Positions 22,300 through 28,685 of a stretch of DNA of 28,685 bases are shown here, piece by piece. This stretch comes from an uncultured Oscillibacter sp. (lineage in GTDB: Bacteria > Bacillota > Clostridia > Oscillospirales > Oscillospiraceae), in NCBI GenBank assembly GCA_910583695.1, contig CAJTZL010000040.1, positions 1 through 28,685 on the forward strand. The letters run 5' to 3'. The notes under the pieces are model-generated. The model saw only the letters and a program-made list of their open reading frames with translations, was not told where the DNA came from and made no database searches. The translations under genes were made by a program, and so were the position numbers. Numbering within the stretch: the first letter of the stretch is position 1; each line of letters opens with the position of its first letter.

Positions 22300-23691
22300 T
22301 CAGTTCTTCCACTTCATGGAATCCTTGGGACTGCTTACGGCACCAGCCGCTGCCAGTAGCAGCCCCACGCTGATTCCCGGAAAGAGCGGGTCAATTTCGG
22401 ACGGAAGGACAAAGTTTCCTGCCAGGACTACAAGCGGTCCCGCTATGATCGCCGACAACACAAAACGTCGGTCCGCCCTTCCGGGGGCGTACAGGCAAAA
22501 CAGGAGCGGGGCGAAGGCCACGGCTCCCCGCAGACCCATGGACATAAAACTCCAGCTTAGAATAACCGACCCCATGTTGCCGAAGGTGAAAAGTCCCGCG
22601 CTGGCCAGGATGGCCACTATGATCAGTCGCTGAACGCGGAGAAACGCCGCGTCGCTCAGAGGAGTCTTGCAGCGGGGCTTTATAATATCGCCGCAGAGCA
22701 TGGAGCTCATGCCCAGTGCCAGCCCCGCCCCCGTTCCAATCAGAGCTGCCAACAGCGCCGCGAGGATGATGCCTCCCCAAAGCGGCGGGAGATGCCGCAG
22801 GATAAAAACCGGCATTGCAGCCACCGGAGAGAGCCCTGGTTCCGCCATGCGCATATACATGCCAACGAAAATGCCCGCGATGCCAATTGCCGGGGTCAGC
22901 ACGCCGGCTGCCACCGCGCCCAGCTGCGCATCCTTCAGGCTTTTAGCGGAAACAATGGCCTGTATATAGGATTGAGTTGTCAATACGCCAAATATCAGCG
23001 AAAGGCACGCGCCACCATCCTTCCACAGTCCCCGTGCGAAGAGGTTGAAATAGGTGCTCTCCGGAAGGACGGTGCGCAGCGTCGTCCAGCCTCCACTCAG
23101 CTGTAAAGAAACGATTCCGCAGCTGACGGCCGCCAGATACAAGAGGATCGTTTTCACAATTCCGACCATCCCCGCCCCCCAGACGCCGCCAAATACCACA
23201 TAGACCAACATAAGAAAAACAATGAGAGATACGGCCGCTGGCGATGAGATTTCGCTGACGGAGGTTATAAGCGAAATTCCGGACAAAAGCTGCGAGGTGA
23301 TACTGAGGAATGTGCCGATAGACATCAGAAGCGCAGCCGTTATGGCAACTTTCCTGCCATATTCCCGCTCAAAAATCTGTGCGATTGTCGAAGTGCCGCT
23401 ACGATACAGCGGCTTTGCGAAGCTCAGGGCCATCACAATGAGGCCAATGCCGCCGCCCATTGTAAACCACCACGCGGAAAAGCCATAGTTGAAGGCCAGC
23501 TGCGCCGTTCCTATTGTCGACGCACCGCCTACCAGTGTGCCGATTAGAGAGCCCGCGACGATTCCCGCCCCTGCGGATCTTCCGCCCGTAGAAAAATCGG
23601 CGGCATTTGTAACCTTTTTCCCAGAGTAAATTCCAACGGCTGTAATCATCAGTAAAACTAACAGTGCACCCACATAATGCTGAAATACCAT
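22300..23691 (-). CDS. Sodium:solute symporter family transporter
   Basis: An inner-membrane secondary transporter of 463 residues with about 12-13 hydrophobic helices, as in the SSF family (PanF/PutP type). Family features are the first-helix AVGIYSGKKV, the Gly-rich GSLIGTLVGGASTIGTAQLAFNYG region (unwound substrate/Na+ helix) and the FGGVWGAGMVGIVKTILL segment. AGAGGA lies 6 nt before the ATG. Upstream on the same strand is a CoA-transferase subunit gene fragment, so the natural substrate may be an organic acid that was then activated with CoA. The substrate itself cannot be read from sequence. Confidence 0.88.
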   Translation of the reverse strand: MVFQHYVGALLVLLMITAVGIYSGKKVTNAADFSTGGRSAGAGIVAGSLIGTLVGGASTIGTAQLAFNYGFSAWWFTMGGGIGLIVMALSFAKPLYRSGTSTIAQIFEREYGRKVAITAALLMSIGTFLSITSQLLSGISLITSVSEISSPAAVSLIVFLMLVYVVFGGVWGAGMVGIVKTILLYLAAVSCGIVSLQLSGGWTTLRTVLPESTYFNLFARGLWKDGGACLSLIFGVLTTQSYIQAIVSAKSLKDAQLGAVAAGVLTPAIGIAGIFVGMYMRMAEPGLSPVAAMPVFILRHLPPLWGGIILAALLAALIGTGAGLALGMSSMLCGDIIKPRCKTPLSDAAFLRVQRLIIVAILASAGLFTFGNMGSVILSWSFMSMGLRGAVAFAPLLFCLYAPGRADRRFVLSAIIAGPLVVLAGNFVLPSEIDPLFPGISVGLLLAAAGAVSSPKDSMKWKN

Positions 23692-23745
23692 AACGTTCCT
23701 CTTTCATCATCTGGCCTTGCAGGGCCAGGAGTATGGCGAAACATG

Positions 23746-23779
23746 TCCGGCCTGCCGAAGATTTTTTCGACAGGCCGGA
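23746..23779 (-). other. Intercistronic hairpin between CoA-transferase fragment and symporter gene
   Basis: A 14-bp stem (23746-23759 with 23766-23779, one G-U pair on the minus strand) with a 6-nt loop. No T-run follows, so it is more likely an RNA-processing or stability element than a terminator. A second 6-bp stem lies just after it (23711-23728). Confidence 0.5.
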
Positions 23780-23800
23780 ACTTTAAATTTACCGGCAGCA

Positions 23801-24337
23801 TCAGGTCATCATTCCTGCGGGGTCTACCTTAGTGCTTAAAACCAGAAGTTCTTCTTCTGTAGGCGGCGGCGATTCCACACACCGGTCCGTGTCAAGGGAA
23901 AAGCCTGTATTCTCAAGAACATCCTCCACGCGCACATTTGGGAACACCTCCGCCAGATACATACGTCTGCTCTCGCTGTCAAACCGCAGGATTCCAAGCT
24001 CTGTAATGACGGCCCGGGGCCCCTTGTCCGGCAGGAGACCCAAGCGCTTCCGCCCCTCCAGGCCGTCAATCCAGCCAGGGCTGGTCACATAGTCCACCCG
24101 CCGGATAAACCGGCGCTTTTCATGCTTCATAACAATGATTGTGTCGCAGTATGTAGCAATGCCATTCGCTCCGCCCGATCCGGTAAAACGGGTTTTAGGA
24201 TGCCGGTAATCTCCGATACAGGTGGAATTCAAGTTGCCGTAAGGGTCGATCTGCGCGCCTCCCAAAAAGCCCGCGTCAATGCCGCCGCGGCATCCGGCCA
24301 GAGCTTGGAAGCCGAAATAGCAGTAAGGTGTCTTTCC
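23801..24337 (-). pseudogene. CoA-transferase subunit B (glutaconate type), 5' end missing
   Basis: The frame is open from 24337 to the stop at 23801, with an in-frame TAA just upstream (24338-24340). It encodes GIDAGFLGGAQIDPYGNLNST, then GDYRHPKTRFTGSGGANG and a C-terminal VFPNVRVEDVLENTGF region: the typical second half of the beta subunit of glutaconate/3-oxoacid-type CoA-transferases. The first roughly 90-100 residues, which carry the catalytic Glu, are absent, and so is the alpha subunit gene that normally precedes it. The protein cannot be active. The break coincides with the edge of the mobile region. Translation could still start at an internal codon near 24265. Confidence 0.8.
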
Positions 24338-24602
24338 TTATATCGAAAGTTGATAAAGAACTCACGGCCCATGTCAAAAGCCAGTAAACTTCCTGACTCA
24401 AAGCACGATAAAGTCAGTTAATCTATTCGAGCCAAAGCAAAATTCAATAAAAAGAAATAGCCATGCTCAATTCGCTCCACCGAAAGTCAGTGCCGCCAAT
24501 TCAACATAGCTATATGGATTAAAAGTCAGTATAAGGTGGGTGTTAGTGGCCCATTTCTGTTCGTTTTTGCGACATTTCATTGAGTGTCACACTGTTTGTA
24601 GT
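24338..24602. repeat. Junction spacer with three AAAGTCAGT repeats, probable IS-end remnant
   Basis: An AT-rich segment between two genes that are both cut at their 5' ends. AAAGTCAGT occurs at 24410-24418, 24483-24491 and 24522-24530, all in direct orientation. Repeated transposase-binding sites near an end are known in IS21-type and related elements, and the run after the third repeat (TTAGTGGCCCATTTCTG) resembles such ends as I recall them. No transposase frame is left. The exact ends are unknown. Confidence 0.45.
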
Positions 24603-25658
24603 GGCAATCCTCACGCCCATATCATGCTGACCATTCGCCCGCTGAAACCAGACGGACGCTGGGGGCCAAAGTGCCGGAAGGTTTACGATCTGGACAGCCA
24701 GGGCAACCGCATCCCGGATGGCAAGGGCGGCTGGAAGAATCACCGGGAGGACACCACCGACTGGAACAACCGGGAGAACGCCGAGAAGTGGCGGGCGGCG
24801 TGGGCCGCTTATGCGAACCGAGCGTTAGAAGCCGCAGGGCGACCAGAGCGCATTGACCACCGCAGCTATAAGCGGCAGGGCGTTGATAAAATTCCCTCAA
24901 TTCACATGGGCGTTGCCGCCAGTCAGATGGAGCGAAAGGGCATCCAGACAGAGAAAGGGAACGTCAACCGCCAGATCGCCGCAGACAACAAATTGCTGAA
25001 AGAACTCAAGGCCCGTGTCACCCGGATTTATAACTGGTCGAAGGAGCAGGCAGCGGTTGAAATACCCCAGGGTGGGGATAGCCTTGTGGCCCGGCTTTAT
25101 GAAGCCCAGGCCAAAGTCAATCAGGATAAGGCCCGTTCCCGTTCCGGCAAGATTAAGGCTCTCCAGGAGAACGCCAAACTGCTGGCGTTTTTGCAGGGCA
25201 ACGGCATCAATTCCATGCAGGAACTTTATGAAAAAGTCTCTGCCATGAACAAGGATTATTACGATCTCCGTGGGCAGATTGTCGGCGCGGAACGCCGTCT
25301 TGCTGTCCTGGATGAACGGCTGGAAATGTGGGCGCAGTACGAGAAGTACAAGCCCATCCGCCAGAAGTTGGACAAGGTGAAACCGGGGAAGCGGGAGAAA
25401 TACCAGCAGGAGCATAGGGCAGAGTTAGCAGGCTTTGACGCTGCCGCCCATTTTCTGAAATCGCTGAAAGAATCCGGAGAGGCGATCACGCCCAAAGCGT
25501 GGCGGGCCGAAGCTGCAAAATTGACGGTACAAAAGGACGCAGATTATCAAAAAATGCGGGCCATGCGGGATGAAATCAAGGCTGTTGAAAATCTCCGTAA
25601 GGCCGCTGACCGTCTGGCTCATGAGGGACAGCACCAGCAGAAAGAGCAAGAACGATAA
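24603..25658 (+). pseudogene. MobA/MobL-type (MobQ) relaxase, N-terminus missing
   Basis: Relaxases nick the transfer origin through an N-terminal Tyr. The similarity starts abruptly at GNPHAHIML, which holds the His-x-His metal motif, and continues with the RPLKPDGRWGPK region and DTTDWNNRENAEKWRAAWA. A long Lys/Glu-rich coiled-coil C-terminal half follows (about residues 150-340). About 100 or more N-terminal residues with the catalytic Tyr are gone; upstream bases belong to the repeat-containing spacer. A chance GTG at 24540 keeps the frame open, but no ribosome site supports it. Without the N-terminus it cannot nick DNA. Confidence 0.8.
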
Positions 25659-25691
25659 ATCATCAATTTTACCGAAGGGAGTTTTTGAAAA

Positions 25692-26012
25692 ATGGACCTG
25701 AACCCGTGGGAACGCCGCCAGAAGATTTTGGAGGCTTTGTGCCTCCGGCGGCACGATACTTACAGAAATCTGGCGCATGAGTTTAACGTCAGCACCGGGA
25801 CGATTCGCCGGGACATTGTGGTGCTGACCTGCTCCTATCCGGTCGAAACCGTCAAGGGCAGTCATGGCGGTGTCAGAGTGGCAGAGTGGTTCCACCTTGA
25901 CCGCCGCTCGCTGAACTCTGCGGAGATCACTTTTCTCCGCAGGCTGGGGGAATCGCTGGACGGCCCCGACCTGGAAATGCTCAACCGGATTATTGCCGCG
26001 TTTTCGCATTGA
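25692..26012 (+). CDS. Small HTH (DeoR-like) protein of the mobile element
   Basis: A 106-residue protein. Residues 5-55 form a winged-helix start with WERRQKILEALC, then NLAHEFNVSTGTIRRDIVVL, the recognition helix pattern of DeoR/HTH_11 domains, and a wing with VKGSHGGV. The sugar-phosphate domain of true DeoR proteins is absent, so it is a stand-alone DNA-binding unit. AAGGGAG lies 10 nt before the ATG. It sits between relaxase and parB, where such small HTH genes occur in these elements; it may control the transfer or partition genes. Confidence 0.75.
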   Translation: MDLNPWERRQKILEALCLRRHDTYRNLAHEFNVSTGTIRRDIVVLTCSYPVETVKGSHGGVRVAEWFHLDRRSLNSAEITFLRRLGESLDGPDLEMLNRIIAAFSH

Positions 26013-26023
26013 GGGGGGATACC

Positions 26024-26929
26024 ATGCGTATCAAAATCAGCGATATTAAAATCAACCCGGGACGGCGGGAGGCTGAAGCCAAGGCCGTGGAAGAACTGGC
26101 AAAGAGCATTTCTGCCGTGGGCCTGATGAACCCCGTCACCCTTGACCAGAACAACACGCTGATCGCCGGTCTGCACCGATTGGAGGCGGCGAAGCTGCTG
26201 GGCTGGACAGAGATCGAGTGTACTGCTATGGGCATGGACGATGTTCAGGCGAAGCTTGCCGAGATTGACGAGAACATTGTCCGTACCCGGCTGAACCGGC
26301 AGGAATTGTGTGAACAGCTTTTGCGCCGGAAAGAGATTTACGAAACGCTCCACCCGGAGACACGCCACGGCATGAGGAACGGGCAGACCGCTAAAAATGC
26401 CAATTTGGCAACTTTAGAAACCAAGTCCTTTGCCGAGGACACCGCAGAGAAAACCGGCATGAGCAAGCGGGCCGTCAGCCGCCTCCTTCAGATTGCCAAC
26501 AATCTGACCGGGGATGCCAGGAGGATTGTCGAGGCCCATAACATGACCCAGGATACTGCGCTGAAACTGTCCCAGCTCCAGCATGACGAACAGGTTGAAG
26601 CGGCCTCCATGCTGGCAGAGGGAACAATGCAATCGGTGGAGCAGTACCAGGAGTACCAGCGGGAGCGGCGAAAGGCAATCGCTATGTCCCGTCCGCTGTC
26701 AGATGATCCGCCTGTTGACACCCGGACGGAGGCCGAGAAGGAACAGGAAAAGAGGGAATCGCTGGACAGCCTTGTTCGTGAGTTTTGCCGGGTAGTTGAG
26801 TATTTCCTTAACCAGATGAAAATGTACCAGGGCTGTGCAGACGCTTTTGCGGAAATGTCCCAGCCGCAGATCAGTCAGGGTGTGGGACAGCGCTGCCGCC
26901 GTGGATATGGCGATCATCGGCTTTTCTAA
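26024..26929 (+). CDS. ParB/Spo0J-like partition protein, probable C-terminal frameshift
   Basis: The N-terminal ParB nuclease-like domain includes GLMNPVTLDQNNTLIAGLHRLEAAKLLGW (about 32-60), with the GxHRxxA CTP-binding type motif. A helix-turn-helix follows (KTGMSKRAVSRLLQIANNL, about 146-164). ATG 26024 has GGGGGG 5 nt upstream. As read, the protein ends after 301 residues with an abnormal Arg/Gly-rich tail. One extra G in the GGG at 26878-26880 would explain it. In the next frame a normal-looking tail (DMAIIGFSKAVKAIQAENE) runs to TGA 26985-26987, overlapping the following gene start. It probably helps maintain the element or regulate it. Confidence 0.8.
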   Translation: MRIKISDIKINPGRREAEAKAVEELAKSISAVGLMNPVTLDQNNTLIAGLHRLEAAKLLGWTEIECTAMGMDDVQAKLAEIDENIVRTRLNRQELCEQLLRRKEIYETLHPETRHGMRNGQTAKNANLATLETKSFAEDTAEKTGMSKRAVSRLLQIANNLTGDARRIVEAHNMTQDTALKLSQLQHDEQVEAASMLAEGTMQSVEQYQEYQRERRKAIAMSRPLSDDPPVDTRTEAEKEQEKRESLDSLVREFCRVVEYFLNQMKMYQGCADAFAEMSQPQISQGVGQRCRRGYGDHRLF

Positions 26930-26976
26930 GGCCGTGAAAGCTATCCAGGCAGAGAATGAAAACGGAGGACACGACA

Positions 26977-27318
26977 ATGAAAACTGACTACATCACCAGC
27001 GGCTCCACCTTGCCGCCCTACTTGGCTTATCCCCGATTCCTGCTGGGCATGAATGTCCGACTGACCGCCAAAGAAGTCTATGCAATCATGCTGGATATGA
27101 CGCTCCATTCTAATATGGTTCAGACGGACAAGCGCGGACGGCGGTATCTGGCGTTCTACAACAAGACCATTGCGGAGATCATCGACCGCACCCCCAGCAC
27201 CGTGGCCCAAACCTTGCGGGAGCTGGAGGATGCCGGACTGGTGGAAAAGAAGCTGATAGCCCTCCATACCCCCTATCACGTTTATATCAAGTTGCCGACA
27301 GGAGAGGACGAGCCGTGA
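26977..27318 (+). CDS. RepA-like winged-helix protein (replication initiator N-terminal type)
   Basis: A 113-residue protein with the pattern of the N-terminal domain of RepA replication initiators. This is YPRFLLGMNVRLTAKEVYAIMLDMTLHSN, then the basic wing RGRRYLAFYNKTIAEII and TPSTVAQTLRELEDAGLVEKK. GGAGG ends 8 nt before ATG 26977, better than ATG 26956. Full RepA proteins are much longer, so this is a short DNA-binding version typical of conjugative elements. It overlaps the next gene by 4 nt (GTGA). Confidence 0.72.
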   Translation: MKTDYITSGSTLPPYLAYPRFLLGMNVRLTAKEVYAIMLDMTLHSNMVQTDKRGRRYLAFYNKTIAEIIDRTPSTVAQTLRELEDAGLVEKKLIALHTPYHVYIKLPTGEDEP

Positions 27319-27674
27319 TTGTCCACATGAACTACCAGCAGTACCGGACAGCCCGGAGACTGGTACATAGCTGTTGTAATTATGATTGCGGAAACTGTCT
27401 GCTTCTGGACGATGGTGAGGAATGTGTTTGCCCGCAGAGCATCACATACTCGCTGATCTGCAAATGGTTTCGGGCGGCAGTCCAGCCCTTGGACGGTGTA
27501 CTGTATACGGCGCTGTTCCCCCAGGGCGGCATGAAGGTGTGCGCCGAGTGTCAACGCCTGTTTCGCCCTGGCTCTAACCGGGCTAAATACTGCCCTGCCT
27601 GTGCCTCCAAAGTCCACCGCCGCCAGAAAGCCGCCAGTGAACGGCGGCGCAGGGCATCAGGCGTGGATAATTAG
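27315..27674 (+). CDS. Cysteine-rich (VLP-domain type) zinc-binding protein
   Basis: A 119-residue protein common in conjugative elements of Clostridia, function unknown. The N-terminal Cys group CCNYDCGNCLLLDDGEECVC (about 24-43) is highly characteristic. The C-terminal zinc ribbon has CAEC and CPAC (about 81-101), followed by a strongly basic RRQKAASERRRR tail that could contact nucleic acid. The start is GTG 27315, with AGGAGAGG upstream; ATG 27327 is an alternative. The 131 nt after it hold no gene, only the ribosome site of the next one. Confidence 0.8.
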   Translation: MIVHMNYQQYRTARRLVHSCCNYDCGNCLLLDDGEECVCPQSITYSLICKWFRAAVQPLDGVLYTALFPQGGMKVCAECQRLFRPGSNRAKYCPACASKVHRRQKAASERRRRASGVDN

Positions 27675-27805
27675 GATTTTGAAAGCCTTGCAATTCAAGG
27701 GTTTTCCGGCGGTGGTCAATAGGGGGGCTGATACTTTTCCTATCCAGCACCCCGGAAGGCCCTCTAAAGGCCCGCAACGGCGATTCTACAAAGGAGTTTT
27801 ATCCT

Positions 27806-28558
27806 ATGGCTGAAAACAGGAGATTTTACTATCTCAAACTGAAAGAAGGTTTCTACAACAGCGAGACAATGGTTGTCCTGGAAAGTATGCCGGACGGTCT
27901 GTTGTACTCGAATCTGCTGCTGAAAATGTACCTGATGTCGCTGAAAAGCGGCGGTATCCTCATGCTCAACGAGCATCTTCCTCATACTGTTCAGACCATC
28001 GCCACCTTCACCCGGCATCAGATCGGGACGGTAGAGAGGGCAATCAAGGTATTCATGGAATTTGGCCTTGTGGAAGTTTTGACGGATGGCGCTTTCTACA
28101 TGGCAGACATTCAACTGCTGATTGGGCAGTCCTCCACCGAGGGCGAGAGAAAGAAGCGGGAGCGGACCCGGTTGCAGCGTCAAAAACTGCTGCCCTCCGG
28201 CAAAATGGACATTTGTCCACCCATAGACCCGGTGGACAAATGTCCCCCTATATTAGAGATTAGAGATAAAGAGTATAGAGATCAGAGTATAGAGAATAGA
28301 GAGGGGGAACGCGCCCGCACGTTGGGCCGTTACCAAAATGTTTTTCTGTCTGCTGGTGAACTGTCTGAACTGCAAGCCGACTTCCCCACCGTCTGGCAGG
28401 AGTACATCGAGCGGCTGTCCGAGTACATGGCATCCACTGGTAAGCAGTACCGTAGCCACGCCGCCACCATTCGCCGTTGGATAGCCGATGATCGGCGCAA
28501 GGCCGCTCCCGTTGCCCGTGACCTCGATTACAGCGTGAGGGAGGGTGACACCGTATGA
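27806..28558 (+). CDS. Phage-type replisome organizer protein
   Basis: A 250-residue protein. Residues 1-115 match the phage replisome organizer N-terminal domain: MAENRRFYYLKLKEGFYNSE, then the GLLYSNLLLKMYLMSLK helix and the EFGLVEVLTDGAFYM wing. A charged linker leads to a C-terminal domain (about 175-235) ending in SHAATIRRWI, as in DnaD-like helicase-loading proteins. AAAGGAG lies 8 nt before the ATG. It would recruit the loader encoded next (ATGA overlap) to start DNA synthesis on the element. Confidence 0.85.
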   Translation: MAENRRFYYLKLKEGFYNSETMVVLESMPDGLLYSNLLLKMYLMSLKSGGILMLNEHLPHTVQTIATFTRHQIGTVERAIKVFMEFGLVEVLTDGAFYMADIQLLIGQSSTEGERKKRERTRLQRQKLLPSGKMDICPPIDPVDKCPPILEIRDKEYRDQSIENREGERARTLGRYQNVFLSAGELSELQADFPTVWQEYIERLSEYMASTGKQYRSHAATIRRWIADDRRKAAPVARDLDYSVREGDTV

Positions 28559-28685
28559 TGGAGATCCGCGAGGATGAATACCTTGACCCAGCAGACGGTC
28601 TACTCCATTGCCGCAAGTGCGGAGGCCCCAGGCAGGCAGTCATACCCGACCCGTTCAAGGGCGGCAGCTTCAAGCCCCGCTGTGT
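28555..28685 (+). CDS. DnaC-like helicase loader, N-terminal part (cut by window end)
   Basis: It starts at ATG 28555, overlapping the previous stop by 4 nt. The 43 visible residues contain a CRKC zinc-knuckle pair and end at PRC, the second Cys group that precedes the AAA+ domain in the element-borne DnaC-like proteins. The ATPase part lies outside the window. Confidence 0.7.
   Translation, partial: MMEIREDEYLDPADGLLHCRKCGGPRQAVIPDPFKGGSFKPRC

Larger units (their letters stand above)
24338..28685. mobile_element. Part of an integrative conjugative/mobilizable element (runs off the right edge)
   Basis: From the junction to the window end all genes belong to a mobile DNA-processing set: relaxase, HTH protein, ParB-like, RepA-like, Cys-rich protein, replisome organizer and DnaC-like loader. 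This order is familiar from conjugative elements of gut Clostridia. Base composition is visibly lower in GC than the fab cluster. No integrase or attachment site is in the window, and the left end seems damaged. Confidence 0.7.

Noticed and set aside
24122..24421. Plus-strand 99-codon frame over the CoA-transferase 5' end and spacer
   Set aside because: Most of it is antisense to the recognisable CoA-transferase sequence. The last part could be a transposase remnant but shows no family motif.
27601..27813. 70-codon frame overlapping the Cys-rich protein and the gap after it
   Set aside because: It mostly overlaps a better supported gene in another frame. It ends inside the replisome organizer start, and there is no ribosome site.

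Overview
The window looks like the chromosome of a GC-rich, low-G+C-lineage (Firmicutes/Clostridia) gut anaerobe, most likely of the Oscillospiraceae/Ruminococcaceae type. This rests on strong AGGAGG-type ribosome sites, the infC-rpmI-rplT order with an attenuator leader, FabK instead of FabI, a MarR-type (FabT-like) regulator in the lipid cluster, and a MobQ-type conjugative module at the right end. The genus is an inference; nothing in the sequence names it.

Layout: (1) 1-3.5 kb, the tail of an unknown gene, a YcxB-like membrane protein and valS, closed by a bidirectional terminator. (2) 3.5-6.7 kb, minus strand, a TrkA-TrkH potassium uptake operon plus a small membrane protein. (3) 6.8-17.7 kb, a nearly complete type II fatty acid synthesis operon: acpP-accB-accC-accD-accA-fabH-fabK-(FabK-like paralogue)-fabD-fabG-fabF-fabZ, then a MarR-family regulator. 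Most genes overlap by 4-10 nt. A consensus promoter followed by an AT-rich palindrome precedes acpP, and the palindrome is a good candidate operator for the regulator at the far end. (4) 17.7-19.4 kb, a tiny Asn/Gln-rich peptide gene on the minus strand, then the infC-rpmI-rplT operon with a leader that can form a terminator or a competing long-range pairing. IF3 appears to start at AUU. (5) 19.4-19.7 kb, a locus with the architecture of a type I toxin-antitoxin pair. (6) 19.8-21.7 kb, minus strand, a thymidylate-synthase-like protein and a TrmB methyltransferase with a C-terminal extension. (7) 22.2-24.3 kb, minus strand, a sodium:solute symporter and the 3' part of a CoA-transferase subunit gene whose 5' end is lost. 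(8) 24.3-28.7 kb, a lower-GC accessory region: a junction spacer with repeated 9-mers, a relaxase lacking its N-terminus, an HTH protein, a ParB-like protein with an apparent frameshift, a RepA-like winged helix protein, a Cys-rich protein, a phage-type replisome organizer and the start of a DnaC-like loader. This is the DNA-processing part of an integrative conjugative or mobilizable element running off the right edge.

Working together: the lipid operon supplies malonyl-CoA (acc genes), starts chains (FabH, FabD), elongates them (FabF, FabG, FabZ, FabK) on one carrier protein, and probably feeds back through the MarR protein. The symporter/CoA-transferase pair looked like an organic-acid uptake and activation operon before rearrangement at the mobile element edge cut it. 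The least ordinary items are the toxin-antitoxin-like locus, the thymidylate-synthase-like gene, the duplicated fabH tail, the second FabK-like gene with a Cys cluster, and the 30-residue peptide made only of Met, Asn, Gln, Glu, Arg and Lys.
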